Assembly (NCBI GenBank): GCA_964580865.1
Contig: CAZONM010000107.1
Coordinates: 1-14,994, forward strand
DNA length: 14,994 nt
DNA from: JACOUT01 sp964580865
Lineage (GTDB): Bacteria > Myxococcota > UBA727 > VGSZ01
Direction: 5' to 3'
The notes under the pieces: generated by a model
What the model was told of the DNA's origin: nothing
Seen by the model: only the letters and a program-made list of their open reading frames with translations
Database searches by the model: none
Made by a program: the position numbers and the translations under genes
Shown here: piece by piece, positions 1 through 8,292 of the stretch
Position numbering within the stretch: position 1 is the stretch's first letter
Layout of the letters: each line of letters begins with the position of its first letter

Positions 1-555
1 GCGCCTGGGCGGCAACGGTGGCGCGTTCTTCGGACGTGGCGGCGGCGCCTCGGGCTCGGGCATGACGGCCGCGCCTTCGCCCGAAGCGAAGACGTTTCCC
101 GTGTCGGCGGGCGCGGGCTCGGCGGCGCGCGCGGCGCCGATGGCCGCCACGTCGGCGGGGGCCGCGGGCTTTCCGTTCGGGAATGCCTCGGGGACCAGGC
201 GCGAGACCTGATCGAGCAGCTGGTCGACCGAGAACGGCTTGTGGATGTACGCGTCGGCGTGCGTGGCGCTCTTCTGGTGCTGCGCGAACGCCTCCTCGGT
301 CTCCATGCCGGAGGTGAGGATGATGGGGATGCGCTTGAGATCCGCCTGCTTCTTGAGCCGGTTGCAAAACGAGTAGCCGCTGCCGCGCGGCAGCTCGACG
401 TTCAGCAAGATCACCGACGGCGTGCGTTGCCTGATGAAATCAACCACGTCGCCGTCAGCGAGCACGTGGGCTTGGAAGCCCAGGCTCGTGAAGGCCTGCT
501 CCACGGTGCTCGCAACATTGGTGTCCGGCTCGATGATCGCGACCGACAGGCTCAC
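1..555 (-). CDS. FrzS-like atypical receiver-domain protein (partial, 3' end outside window)
   Basis: The 185 codons in the window encode an N-terminal receiver fold (residues about 4-120) followed by a Pro/Ala-rich linker that continues past the left edge. The receiver keeps E9 and D11 of the acidic pocket, T81 and K106 (in HKPF). The phosphoacceptor position in VILLNVELP is Asn52, so classical Asp phosphorylation should not occur. The stretches GYSFCNRLKK and HADAYIHKP, and the Pro-rich linker after the receiver, resemble Myxococcus FrzS as I remember it. FrzS is a polarly localised motility regulator whose receiver is also atypical and is followed by a linker and a long coiled coil. Whether a coiled coil follows here cannot be seen. 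The GTG start is chosen because GGAGG lies 5 nt upstream. The gene diverges from the lipoprotein gene at 742. Receiver assignment is firm; a motility role is inference. Confidence 0.85.
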   Translation of the reverse strand, partial: MSLSVAIIEPDTNVASTVEQAFTSLGFQAHVLADGDVVDFIRQRTPSVILLNVELPRGSGYSFCNRLKKQADLKRIPIILTSGMETEEAFAQHQKSATHADAYIHKPFSVDQLLDQVSRLVPEAFPNGKPAAPADVAAIGAARAAEPAPADTGNVFASGEGAAVMPEPEAPPPRPKNAPPLPPRR

Positions 556-560
556 CGCCG

Positions 561-565
561 CCTCC
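561..565 (-). promoter_or_regulatory. Shine-Dalgarno site fixing the GTG start at 555
   Basis: Read on the minus strand this is GGAGG, 5 nt before the GTG at 555. It favours that GTG over the in-frame GTG eight codons upstream, which has no comparable site. Confidence 0.65.
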
Positions 566-574
566 GTCGCGGCC

Positions 575-583
575 ACGCTAGCA
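575..583 (-). promoter_or_regulatory. Putative extended -10 element for the FrzS-like gene
   Basis: The minus strand reads TGCTAGCGT, which fits an extended -10 (TG, one base, then TANNNT). It ends 19 nt before the GTG start with the Shine-Dalgarno site in between. No convincing -35 box is visible. Similar hexamers sit at the same distance before three other genes in this window. Confidence 0.35.
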
Positions 584-693
584 CAGGGTCGGCGCCGGTC
601 TTGGTTCCGCGGCGGGCAACCGAGACGATCCCGACCGCTACGGCGCGGCGCGGCGCAACGCGTCGGATGAAAGGCGCGTTGAGCCGCACTTTC

Positions 694-702
694 TGGTATG
701 GC
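694..702 (+). promoter_or_regulatory. Possible extended -10 for the 742 lipoprotein gene
   Basis: TGGTATGGC has the extended TG and a TATGGC hexamer, but its last base is C rather than T. It lies 39 nt before the chosen ATG. It is a weak match, supported mainly by its place in the divergent intergenic region. Confidence 0.2.
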
Positions 703-741
703 AAGCCCATGAGGATGTTGGACTGGGACCCCGGAGACGCC

Positions 742-2559
742 ATGCGTGACACCGCCACCGACCGCCTGCGACCCGCCCGGCTCCTGCTCCTGATCGCATG
801 CGCCGTGCCGTTCTCGGCCTGCCGCGGCTGCGACGAGCAGGCCGCCGCCATCGCACCGCAGATCTACCTCGACGCGTGCGCCGACCCGCAGCGCGAGGTG
901 CAGGGCAAGCTCATCGGCGGCTACCGCGAGTGCGCGCACGACTTCGGCGACGTCGACATCTCGGTGAAGGCCAAGCACGACATCGTGGTCACCAACCCGT
1001 CCATCGTCGAGCTCACCTTCGACACCGTGGCCATCATCGAGGGCGACCCCGCCTTCAAGGTGGAGCTGGCCCCCGAGCGCATCGGGCCGGGCCTGTCGGG
1101 CGTGATCACCGTGAGCGTGCGCCCCAAGGTGGAGGCGCCCATCGCCGCCGTGCTCTCCATCCTGTCCGACGCCAACAACACCGACCAGACCGCCGAGAGC
1201 CTGTCGCTGGTCGAGGTGCAGCTCACCGCCAACGGCGTCGACAACGGCGTCCCCGACATCAAGGTCACGCCGCTCGAGTGCGACTTCGGGCGCGTGGCCC
1301 AAGGCGGCGTGCAGGTGTGCCCGGTGTCGGTCACCAACGAGGGCAACCGCGGCCTGGTGCTCGACAGCGTCACCTTCATCCCCACCACCGACGCGGCCGA
1401 CGCCACGCTGTTCGACACGCCGCCCGACAGCGTGCGCAACGGCGGCACCGACGGCGTGTGCGATCCGTCGCTGGGTGAAGAGGAGTGTGCCTTCGCGTTC
1501 ACCGGCCGCCCGCCGGGCCCGGACGAGGAGATCGCGCCCAGCGGCGGCACCGCCGTCCTGACCGCGCGCTTCACGCCCGACGTCTTGGGCAACTTCTCGG
1601 GCCGGTTCCGCATCCTGTCCAACGACCCCGACGAGGAGCAGATCGACGTCACGCTGGGGGGCATCTCGGTGACGCCGCCCACCTGCGCCATCCGCATCAA
1701 GTCGGTCAACGGCGTGGAGGTGCCGCCCGGCGGCGACCCCGAGATCGAGCCGCTCGACAACGTGATCCTCACGCTCGAGGACTCCACGCCGTCCACGCTC
1801 GAGGGCTCCATCGCGTCGTACGAGTGGAACATCGGCGCCGGCGGGCGGCCCGCGGGATCCACGGTGCAGCTCACCACGCCCACCGCCGAGACCACGGGCT
1901 TCACGTTCGACGACGACCTCGGCATCGACCTGGCCGGCAGCTACACCGTGCGCGCCGTCGTGTACGACGACCTCGGCACCGGCAGCGTCAACGAGTGCCA
2001 GATCACGTTCGACGCGGTGCCACAAGATCACTTCCTGGTGCAGCTGTCGTGGGACACGCCCACCAACGACATCGACCTGCACGTCACCAAGATGGCCACC
2101 AACGGCGACTACTGCATCGACGCCACCAGCGGTGACACCATCGTCGAGGGCCTGTTGAGCGAGGACTGCGACAACGGCCTCGACTGCAACTACTCCGGCT
2201 GCAAGGCCGGCTCCACGTGGGGCAGCCCGCCGGAGTGGGACGGCGCGGCGGGGCGCACGGCTGGCGATCCGGCGCTCGACATCGACGACCTGTCGGGCTT
2301 CGGCCCCGAGAACATCAACGTCGACGCCATGACCGAGGGCCGCTACCTCGTGGGCGTCGACAGCTTCTCCATGAGCCAGGCGAGCGGCGTCACGGTGCGC
2401 ATCTTCATCTTCGGGCGCTTGGCCGCCGAGTTCTTCACCGACCTCGCCAACACCGAGTGGTTCGAGGCCGCGGTGGTGCATTGGCCGGCCAACGTGCTCA
2501 CCGAAGACCCGTGCATCGAGGACCTCACCGACGGCGACGCCACCGACGAGTGCGGTTGA
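742..2559 (+). CDS. Large lipoprotein with anchor-D/Ig-like, PKD-like and DUF2135-like domains
   Basis: A 605-aa protein with a lipoprotein signal. The charged start and LLLLIA core lead to C20 (LIAC) or, more likely given core length, C27 (FSAC). Two Ig-like domains of the 'choice-of-anchor D' kind follow at about 68-165 and 172-307. The second ends in the family's FTP...G...ILSNDPD...GG signature. A PKD-like domain is at about 314-428 (YEWN, then GSYTVRAVVYDD). From about 429 comes a DUF2135-like region opening VQLSWDTPTNDIDLHV. Such proteins are envelope- or surface-attached binding scaffolds; no catalytic motif is seen. ATG 742 is chosen because it begins the signal peptide and has GGAG about 6 nt upstream. 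In-frame ATGs at 709 and 715 would add residues before the signal. The next lipoprotein gene starts 50 bp downstream and is probably co-transcribed. Ligand unknown. Confidence 0.85.
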   Translation: MRDTATDRLRPARLLLLIACAVPFSACRGCDEQAAAIAPQIYLDACADPQREVQGKLIGGYRECAHDFGDVDISVKAKHDIVVTNPSIVELTFDTVAIIEGDPAFKVELAPERIGPGLSGVITVSVRPKVEAPIAAVLSILSDANNTDQTAESLSLVEVQLTANGVDNGVPDIKVTPLECDFGRVAQGGVQVCPVSVTNEGNRGLVLDSVTFIPTTDAADATLFDTPPDSVRNGGTDGVCDPSLGEEECAFAFTGRPPGPDEEIAPSGGTAVLTARFTPDVLGNFSGRFRILSNDPDEEQIDVTLGGISVTPPTCAIRIKSVNGVEVPPGGDPEIEPLDNVILTLEDSTPSTLEGSIASYEWNIGAGGRPAGSTVQLTTPTAETTGFTFDDDLGIDLAGSYTVRAVVYDDLGTGSVNECQITFDAVPQDHFLVQLSWDTPTNDIDLHVTKMATNGDYCIDATSGDTIVEGLLSEDCDNGLDCNYSGCKAGSTWGSPPEWDGAAGRTAGDPALDIDDLSGFGPENINVDAMTEGRYLVGVDSFSMSQASGVTVRIFIFGRLAAEFFTDLANTEWFEAAVVHWPANVLTEDPCIEDLTDGDATDECG

Positions 2560-2609
2560 CGAACGCGCCCGACGCGCGCGGCGGATCGTGCCTTGACCTG
2601 GGATACACC

Positions 2610-5585
2610 ATGACCTTGCGCTTGCTTCTCGGCTCCACGCTCGGCCTCGCGGTCGCGCTCGCCGCCGGCTGCCCCCTGAGCTCCGGCCCCATCATCAACC
2701 CCGACGACGTCGTCAAGGACTGCGAGAACAGCGACGAGTGCGGTGCGGGGCTGGTGTGCCAGAGCGGCGTGTGCTCGCCCGGCAGCTGCGACCCGCTGCT
2801 CGAGGCCGCCTGCGACAACGAGGGGCTCGACTCGGCCTACTGCTGCAAGGCGTGGGAGATGTGCTCGAGCATCGCGCTGCAATGCCAGCGCGACCCCGAC
2901 GTCACCGGCGTGGGCTGTCCGCCCGACGAGCCCGACTGCACGCCGTGTGAGAACGACGCCGACTGCCCCGCCGCCGGCCAGTTCTGCTCCGGCGGGCGCT
3001 GCTTCGACGCCGCCGGCCGCGCAGACTGCACTTCGTCGTTCCAATGCCCGGGCGGTGAGCGTTGCGACCGCACCGTGTTCCTGTGCGTGCCCGACCGCGG
3101 CGGCTGCACGTTCTGCGCGAGCTTCCCCGAGCTGTGCTGCGAGGAGGGCTCCTTGTGCTCGGAGGAGACCGGCTTCTGCGTCGACGTGGCGGATCCCGAG
3201 TGCGAGATCGAGGCCGACTGCGCGCCCGGCACCTTCTGCGACGCGCTCCAGCGCTGCGTCCAGTGCGACGACGACGGCGACTGCGGCCACGGCCTGTTGT
3301 GCAACGAGGCCACGGGCGACTGTTTCTCCGAGGCGAGCCAGTGCACGTCCGACGACGACTGCCTGGGCAACAAGCGCTGCGCGCTGGCGCTGCAGACCTG
3401 CATGGTGCCCGACTGCGAGGCCGACAGCCAATGCGACGACAGCCGCGAGCGCTGCGACCTCGACTCGTTCCAGTGCTACCTGCCGCCCGCCGTGTGCACC
3501 GAGGGCGACGAGCCGAACCAGGCGACCGGACAGGCCACGGCGATGACCAACTTCTCGTACACGGGCGTGCTGTGCCGCGGCGACACCGACGTGCTGAGCT
3601 TCCCGGTCATCGCGTCCAAGCGCTACACCGCCACCGTCGACTTCGGCGGCAGCGGTCAGGCCGGCATCGTGGCCGCCATGCTCGGCACCGACGGCGCCAT
3701 CGAGTCGAGCGCAGTGTTCACCTCCACGCAGGCGTCGGTGCAGGTGGTGGGCGTCACCGGCGACGCCGAGACCGGCACCTTCTACGTGCGCGTGGTGGGC
3801 GGCAACGTCGACGACGACTCGTGGTCGTACACGGTCACCGTGCGCGAGGACGAGCCGAGCCAACCCGCCGACTGCACGCCCAGCGGCGAGCCGGAGGAGC
3901 CGAACGACACGGGCGCCACCGCCACCGCGCTCGCCGTGGGCACGCATGCCTTTGGCCGCTGCGGCACCGACGACGTCGACTTCTATCGCATCACGGTACC
4001 GTCGCTGCGCTCGGTGCGCGTGACGCTGTCGGGCTTCTACAACGCCGAGGGCAACCTCAACCTCGACCTGTTCAAGGACGAGGCCGGCACGCAGTCGGCC
4101 GACAACAGCCGCACCGTCAACGACGTGGAGGTGGTCGACGGCCCCGAGGGCGTGACCAGCTACTACCTCAAGGTGTCCTTGGGCTCGGCCTCGGGCGCCG
4201 TGGGCGACCAGCGCTACACGCTCACCCTCGAGGAGGTGGCGCGCCCGAGCCCCGAGTGCGACGAGCCGGGCGAGGACGACGGCGCCGTGGCGGGCGCGCA
4301 GGCGCTGACGCTCGCCGGCAACCCGCCGACGCTCACGCTCACCACCCCCGTGCGCTGCAACCCACAGGACGTCGATCACTTCCGCTTCACCATGCCGCCG
4401 AACCTGGGCGGCGTGGTGCAGCTGTCGTTCAACCACAACGAGGGCAACCTGGCGCTCGACCTCTTGAGCGCCGATGGCGCCACCCAGCTCGCCACCTCCA
4501 ACGTGTCGACGGCCACCACCGAGCCCGACGAGCAGGTGGACGTGCCCGGCAGCACCTCGGCCATCGACTACATCGCGCGCGTGCGCCTCGCGAGCACCGC
4601 CACCACCAACATCGTGGGCCAGCACTACGAGCTGCGCGTGTCGACGTTCGACAACTCGCAGTGCATCGCCAGCGAGCCGACGAGCGACAACACCTTCGGC
4701 ACCGGGCGCTGCATCGGCACCTGGACCGAAGACGACACCATGCAGTGCGTGAACGACGGCACCCGTATCCCCGAGCCGCTCAGCCCGGGCGACCTCGAGG
4801 ACTGCGACGCGGCGGCGTCGGGCACGCCCGGCTGCGGCCTGGTGTGCGGCAATGGCGACGAGGACTGGTACCGCGTGGGCCCCATGGCCAACAACCAGGT
4901 GCTGCGCGCCACGCTCACCTACGATCCCGCGGGCGGGCTGTTGTCGCTGGTGCGCGGCGACCTGACCATCAACGGCGCCAACGACAACATCACCGAGGGC
5001 ACCACCCTCGACGCCGACGGCGATGGAACCGTGGTGCTCAGCTACACGGCCACGGGCACCACGGCCAAGGAGTACGGGGTCAAGGTGAAGCCGCAGGGCA
5101 CCACCGGCCACCAGCTCGAGCCCTACGCGCTCACCATCGAGGTGGGCCTGCCCTGCAGCGACGACGGCGAGGACGCCGGCGCCGGCAGCAACGAGCTGCC
5201 GTCCACCTCCACCATCGTGCGGCCGAACCCGGTGCAGGGCTCGCCGTTCTCGGTCAACACCGCCACCTTCGTGACCCCGGCATCGAGCCGCTGCACCAAC
5301 GACGTCGACGTCTACGAGCTCATCGCCTTCGCCAACGAGGACGTCACCGTCACGCTCAACCAGGTCGACCCGTCGCCCGGCGGCATGATCGCGGAATTGC
5401 ACGAGCGCCCCGACGTGCTCACGCAGCTGCCCGCCAGCGCCGACGCGCTCGGCACCGCCACCCATGGTGCGCCCTTCGTCTACGCCAACAACCCCGCCAC
5501 GCAGCAGCTCTACGTGGTGGTCAAGGCGCCCACGGGCGTGGTGGTTACCGGGCCCTACGCGCTGATCGTGTCGACGGTGCCGTAG
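2610..5585 (+). CDS. Cys-rich lipoprotein with about five PPC-like domains
   Basis: A 991-aa protein. Its signal peptide ends in ALAAGC, giving predicted lipidation at C21. Residues 38-289 are disulfide-type, with seven tandem 4-Cys units of the form C-x5-C-x5/6-C-x4/6-C and two divergent Cys-rich inserts. About five beta-sandwich segments resembling bacterial pre-peptidase C-terminal (PPC) domains begin near residues 297, 425, 549, 685 and 849. The first two open with an EPN motif, and D-V-D-x-[FY] recurs in later ones. No peptidase domain accompanies them, so a binding or structural surface role is likelier than catalysis. The start is chosen from the signal peptide; the Shine-Dalgarno site is poor. 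It follows the 742 lipoprotein by 50 bp on the same strand, and the two may form a surface complex (inference). It converges with the FHA gene, with 11 bp between stop codons. Confidence 0.85.
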   Translation: MTLRLLLGSTLGLAVALAAGCPLSSGPIINPDDVVKDCENSDECGAGLVCQSGVCSPGSCDPLLEAACDNEGLDSAYCCKAWEMCSSIALQCQRDPDVTGVGCPPDEPDCTPCENDADCPAAGQFCSGGRCFDAAGRADCTSSFQCPGGERCDRTVFLCVPDRGGCTFCASFPELCCEEGSLCSEETGFCVDVADPECEIEADCAPGTFCDALQRCVQCDDDGDCGHGLLCNEATGDCFSEASQCTSDDDCLGNKRCALALQTCMVPDCEADSQCDDSRERCDLDSFQCYLPPAVCTEGDEPNQATGQATAMTNFSYTGVLCRGDTDVLSFPVIASKRYTATVDFGGSGQAGIVAAMLGTDGAIESSAVFTSTQASVQVVGVTGDAETGTFYVRVVGGNVDDDSWSYTVTVREDEPSQPADCTPSGEPEEPNDTGATATALAVGTHAFGRCGTDDVDFYRITVPSLRSVRVTLSGFYNAEGNLNLDLFKDEAGTQSADNSRTVNDVEVVDGPEGVTSYYLKVSLGSASGAVGDQRYTLTLEEVARPSPECDEPGEDDGAVAGAQALTLAGNPPTLTLTTPVRCNPQDVDHFRFTMPPNLGGVVQLSFNHNEGNLALDLLSADGATQLATSNVSTATTEPDEQVDVPGSTSAIDYIARVRLASTATTNIVGQHYELRVSTFDNSQCIASEPTSDNTFGTGRCIGTWTEDDTMQCVNDGTRIPEPLSPGDLEDCDAAASGTPGCGLVCGNGDEDWYRVGPMANNQVLRATLTYDPAGGLLSLVRGDLTINGANDNITEGTTLDADGDGTVVLSYTATGTTAKEYGVKVKPQGTTGHQLEPYALTIEVGLPCSDDGEDAGAGSNELPSTSTIVRPNPVQGSPFSVNTATFVTPASSRCTNDVDVYELIAFANEDVTVTLNQVDPSPGGMIAELHERPDVLTQLPASADALGTATHGAPFVYANNPATQQLYVVVKAPTGVVVTGPYALIVSTVP
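2721..3476 (+). repeat. Region encoding seven tandem 4-Cys disulfide units
   Basis: The translated segment holds 43 cysteines besides the lipobox Cys within about 252 residues. Seven units follow C-x5-C-x5/6-C-x4/6-C with acidic residues before the second Cys, for example CENDADC and CDDDGDC. Two non-canonical clusters containing CC pairs interrupt the series. This is a protein-level repeat; the DNA copies are diverged. The family resembles the extracellular Cys-rich repeats common in Myxococcota lipoproteins. Confidence 0.75.
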
Positions 5586-5596
5586 GGCCCGCGCGC

Positions 5597-6130
5597 TCAG
5601 CTCTCGTCGAAGCGCAGCAACATCGCGACGAAGCGCTCGGCGTCGAACACCTGCACCGAGCACGCGCCGAAGCGCAGGTGGGCCCCGCTCACCAGCGGGC
5701 GCTCCTCGTCGCCCTTGAGCGCCGAGCCGTCGAGCGTGGTGCCGTTCGACGAGCCGGCGTCGGACACGAACAGGGCGCCGCGGTCATCGGTGCGGACGCG
5801 CGCATGCAGCTTCGACACGCTCGAGTGCGGGATGCACACGTCGTTGGTGCGCGAGCGTCCCACCAAGATGGTGGAGCGAAAGGGCCCGTCGGGGCGCGCC
5901 TTGCGCAGGGGGTACACCACGAAGGTCGCGTCGAGCACGGCCTCGACCTTGCCCGCGGCGTCGCGCAGGGTGCGCGTGCTCAGCGTGCGGAAGCTCCAGT
6001 CGTCGCCCTCCTCGGCGGGCCGTGGTCCCACCATCACCCACGCGCCAAGCTCGGTGGTGAGCAGCCGCTGCGATCCCACCGCGCGCGGGATCAACGATGC
6101 GACGGTGGGTGGCTCAAGCACCTGCGACAT
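5597..6130 (-). CDS. FHA-domain protein
   Basis: A 177-aa cytoplasmic protein with no signal or membrane segment. The C-terminal half (about 85-165) is a forkhead-associated domain with its diagnostic residues: G91-R92, S106 and H109 in SVSKLHARV, and N129-G130 in SDAGSSNGTTLDG. FHA domains bind phosphothreonine peptides, so a Ser/Thr kinase substrate or kinase partner is expected. No kinase gene is in the window. The N-terminal 80 residues are unrecognised but look folded (WVMVGPRP, WSFRTLSTRTL, VLDATFVVYPL). The ATG start has an AAGG-like site 3-4 nt upstream. Its stop codon faces that of the PPC lipoprotein, and its start diverges from the GE-repeat gene across a 99-bp spacer. FHA call firm; partner unknown. 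Confidence 0.9.
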   Translation of the reverse strand: MSQVLEPPTVASLIPRAVGSQRLLTTELGAWVMVGPRPAEEGDDWSFRTLSTRTLRDAAGKVEAVLDATFVVYPLRKARPDGPFRSTILVGRSRTNDVCIPHSSVSKLHARVRTDDRGALFVSDAGSSNGTTLDGSALKGDEERPLVSGAHLRFGACSVQVFDAERFVAMLLRFDES

Positions 6131-6148
6131 GGACCTTCCCCGCCGCGC

Positions 6149-6154
6149 ACTCTA
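6149..6154 (-). promoter_or_regulatory. Putative -10 hexamer for the FHA gene
   Basis: The minus strand reads TAGAGT, 18 nt before the ATG at 6130. It lacks the extended TG (CAG precedes it), and no clear -35 is present at 16-18 bp. Support is its resemblance and equal spacing to the hexamers before the FrzS-like, coiled-coil and M43 genes. Confidence 0.3.
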
Positions 6155-6214
6155 CTGCGGCATGGCGCCAAGATCGACACGCCGAGGCAGCCACCGCTCC
6201 GCGCGCGGACCCCA

Positions 6215-6223
6215 TGCTAGGCT
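6215..6223 (+). promoter_or_regulatory. Putative extended -10 very close to the GE-repeat gene start
   Basis: TGCTAGGCT matches an extended -10 (TG, one base, TANNNT) and ends only 6 nt before the ATG at 6230. If it is the real -10, transcription would begin at about the A of the start codon, giving a leaderless or nearly leaderless mRNA. No good Shine-Dalgarno sequence precedes this ATG, which fits that idea. Confidence 0.35.
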
Positions 6224-6229
6224 CGCCGC

Positions 6230-6985
<756 letters not shown>

Positions 6986-6989
6986 TCCC

Positions 6990-8159
6990 GTGTCCCAACG
7001 CCGCGTCCTCCTGCTCGACGACGAGCCCGCGGTGCTCGGCGTCCTTGCCGACTACCTCGTCGCGCCCGGCATCGAGATCGTGACGTGCCGCGAGATCGAG
7101 GCGGCCGAGGCCATCCTTGAGCACCACCGCTTCGAGGTGGTGGTCACCGACCTGCGCGTCTCGGAGCTCGGCGGGCTCGAGGGCATCCGGCTGATCCGCT
7201 ATGTGGCAACACACTTCCCCGAGACCACCGTCCTCGCCATGAGCGGCTACGTCAACGACGACGTCCACGCCCTGGGCCGGGCCGTGGGCGCCGTGGCCGT
7301 GCTCGAGAAGCCCATCGATCTGCGACGGCTGCGCCGCTACGTCCACGGTGAGCAGGGGCCGCCGCCCTCCGACGTCGAGGGCAAGGTCTCGGAGGTCGAT
7401 CTCCTCGACGACTTCCTGGGCACGCCGGCCATCACCTCGGTGCTGCAGCCCATCGTCGACATCGGCGCCGACGGGCCGCCGTTCTTGGCGCACGGCTTCG
7501 AGAGCTTGGCGCGCGCGCCCGCCACCACGCCGCTGCGCAACCCCGAGATCCTGTTCGCCTACGCGAGCCGCAAGGAGCGCCTGTTCGAGACCGACCTCTT
7601 GTGCATCAGGGCGGCGCTCGCCGAGGTGAGCCACCTCGGGCTGCGCGGCGCCAAGCTGTTCCTCAACACGCAGCCACGGTCGATGACCAACCCCGAGTTC
7701 GTCCCCATCGTCACCGAGCTGATCGCCGCCGCGGGCATCAAGAACACCGACATCGTCTTCGAGCTCACCGAGCAGCAAACCATCGTGAACCCCAAGGCGT
7801 TCGCCACCACGCTCGGCAAGCTGCGCGCCCAGGGCTTCCAGTGCGCGCTCGACGACTACGGCGTGGGCTTCGCCAACCTGCGCCTGGTGCAAGACCTGCG
7901 ACCCGACTACCTCAAGCTCGCCGGCTACTTCTGCCGCGACATCCACCTCGACCCGTTCAAGCAGATGATCGTGCGCTCCACCGGCGACATGTGCCGCGTG
8001 CTCGGCATCCCGATCATCCTCGAGAACGTCGAGACCGCAGAGGAGCTGGCTGCCGTAAAGCAGCTCGGTATCCAGTACGGGCAGGGCTATTTCTTCGCGC
8101 GGCCGGCGCCGGCCGCGAGCTACGCCACGGGCGATCGGTTCCGCTGGGGCACGAGCTGA
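6990..8159 (+). CDS. Receiver-EAL c-di-GMP phosphodiesterase
   Basis: A 389-aa cytoplasmic response regulator. The receiver (about 5-115) looks fully functional: D10/D11, phosphoacceptor D54 in VVTDLRV, S85 and K107. A linker (about 118-145) leads to an EAL domain (146-375). The residues needed for c-di-GMP hydrolysis in characterised EAL enzymes appear present: E171 (ESL in place of EAL), N226, E258, D288-D289 (DDYGVGF), K309, E345 and Q365 (QGYFFARP). Deviations are KLAG in place of KIDG after K309, and LENVET in place of AEGVET. Predicted reaction: c-di-GMP to pGpG, gated by phosphorylation from an unidentified histidine kinase. The GTG start has GAGAGGA 7 nt upstream, lying over the end of the GE gene. 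With a 4-bp gap, translational coupling is likely, suggesting the regulator and the surface protein act together. Confidence 0.92.
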   Translation: MSQRRVLLLDDEPAVLGVLADYLVAPGIEIVTCREIEAAEAILEHHRFEVVVTDLRVSELGGLEGIRLIRYVATHFPETTVLAMSGYVNDDVHALGRAVGAVAVLEKPIDLRRLRRYVHGEQGPPPSDVEGKVSEVDLLDDFLGTPAITSVLQPIVDIGADGPPFLAHGFESLARAPATTPLRNPEILFAYASRKERLFETDLLCIRAALAEVSHLGLRGAKLFLNTQPRSMTNPEFVPIVTELIAAAGIKNTDIVFELTEQQTIVNPKAFATTLGKLRAQGFQCALDDYGVGFANLRLVQDLRPDYLKLAGYFCRDIHLDPFKQMIVRSTGDMCRVLGIPIILENVETAEELAAVKQLGIQYGQGYFFARPAPAASYATGDRFRWGTS

Positions 8160-8175
8160 GCTGTCTCCGTGCGAT

Positions 8176-8202
8176 GCGGCCTGCCCGGGCGCGCCAGGCC
8201 GC
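8176..8202 (+). terminator. Hairpin downstream of the receiver-EAL gene
   Basis: An 8-bp perfect stem (GCGGCCTG at 8176-8183 with CAGGCCGC at 8195-8202) and an 11-nt loop, starting 16 nt after the stop codon. There is no T-tract after it, so intrinsic termination is uncertain. Part of its right arm overlaps the next palindrome, so the two structures would compete. Confidence 0.35.
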
Positions 8203-8216
8203 GGCGTCGACGCCGC
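8201..8216. repeat. 16-bp perfect palindrome
   Basis: GCGGCGTCGACGCCGC is identical to its own reverse complement. It lies in the 159-bp spacer between the receiver-EAL gene and the coiled-coil membrane gene. It could be a cruciform, part of a terminator structure or a protein-binding site; nothing distinguishes these. Confidence 0.6.
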
Positions 8217-8267
8217 CGCCGACCCACGCGGGGTGGCGCGGCGCCGACCGCGCGCGCCGATCCGGCG

Positions 8268-8285
8268 ACGGCGCGCGCGCGCCGT
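8268..8285. repeat. 18-bp perfect GC-alternating palindrome
   Basis: ACGGCGCGCGCGCGCCGT is self-complementary over 18 bp with a pure alternating GC core. It sits just upstream of the putative -10 at 8293, roughly where a -35 element or operator would lie. Alternating GC of this length can adopt Z-form under supercoiling (known chemistry); a role here is inference. Confidence 0.6.
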
Positions 8286-8292
8286 ACGATTG

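Noticed and set aside
241..741. Upstream extension of the 742 lipoprotein frame
   Set aside because: This part overlaps the antisense strand of the FrzS-like receiver gene, and an N-terminal extension would place the lipoprotein signal at residue 168.
2593..2598. TTGACC as a -35 box for the Cys-rich lipoprotein gene
   Set aside because: It lies only 11 nt before the ATG, too close to place a -10 and a transcription start; the gene is more likely read through from 742.
2343..5663. 1106-aa minus-strand open frame opposite the Cys-rich lipoprotein
   Set aside because: Ala/Arg/Val/His-rich composition typical of antisense frames in GC-rich genes; no domain is recognisable and it overlaps a well-supported lipoprotein.
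3062..6220. 1052-aa plus-strand Arg-rich open frame
   Set aside because: Runs out of frame through the PPC lipoprotein and antisense through the FHA gene; Arg-rich low-complexity translation marks it as a shadow.
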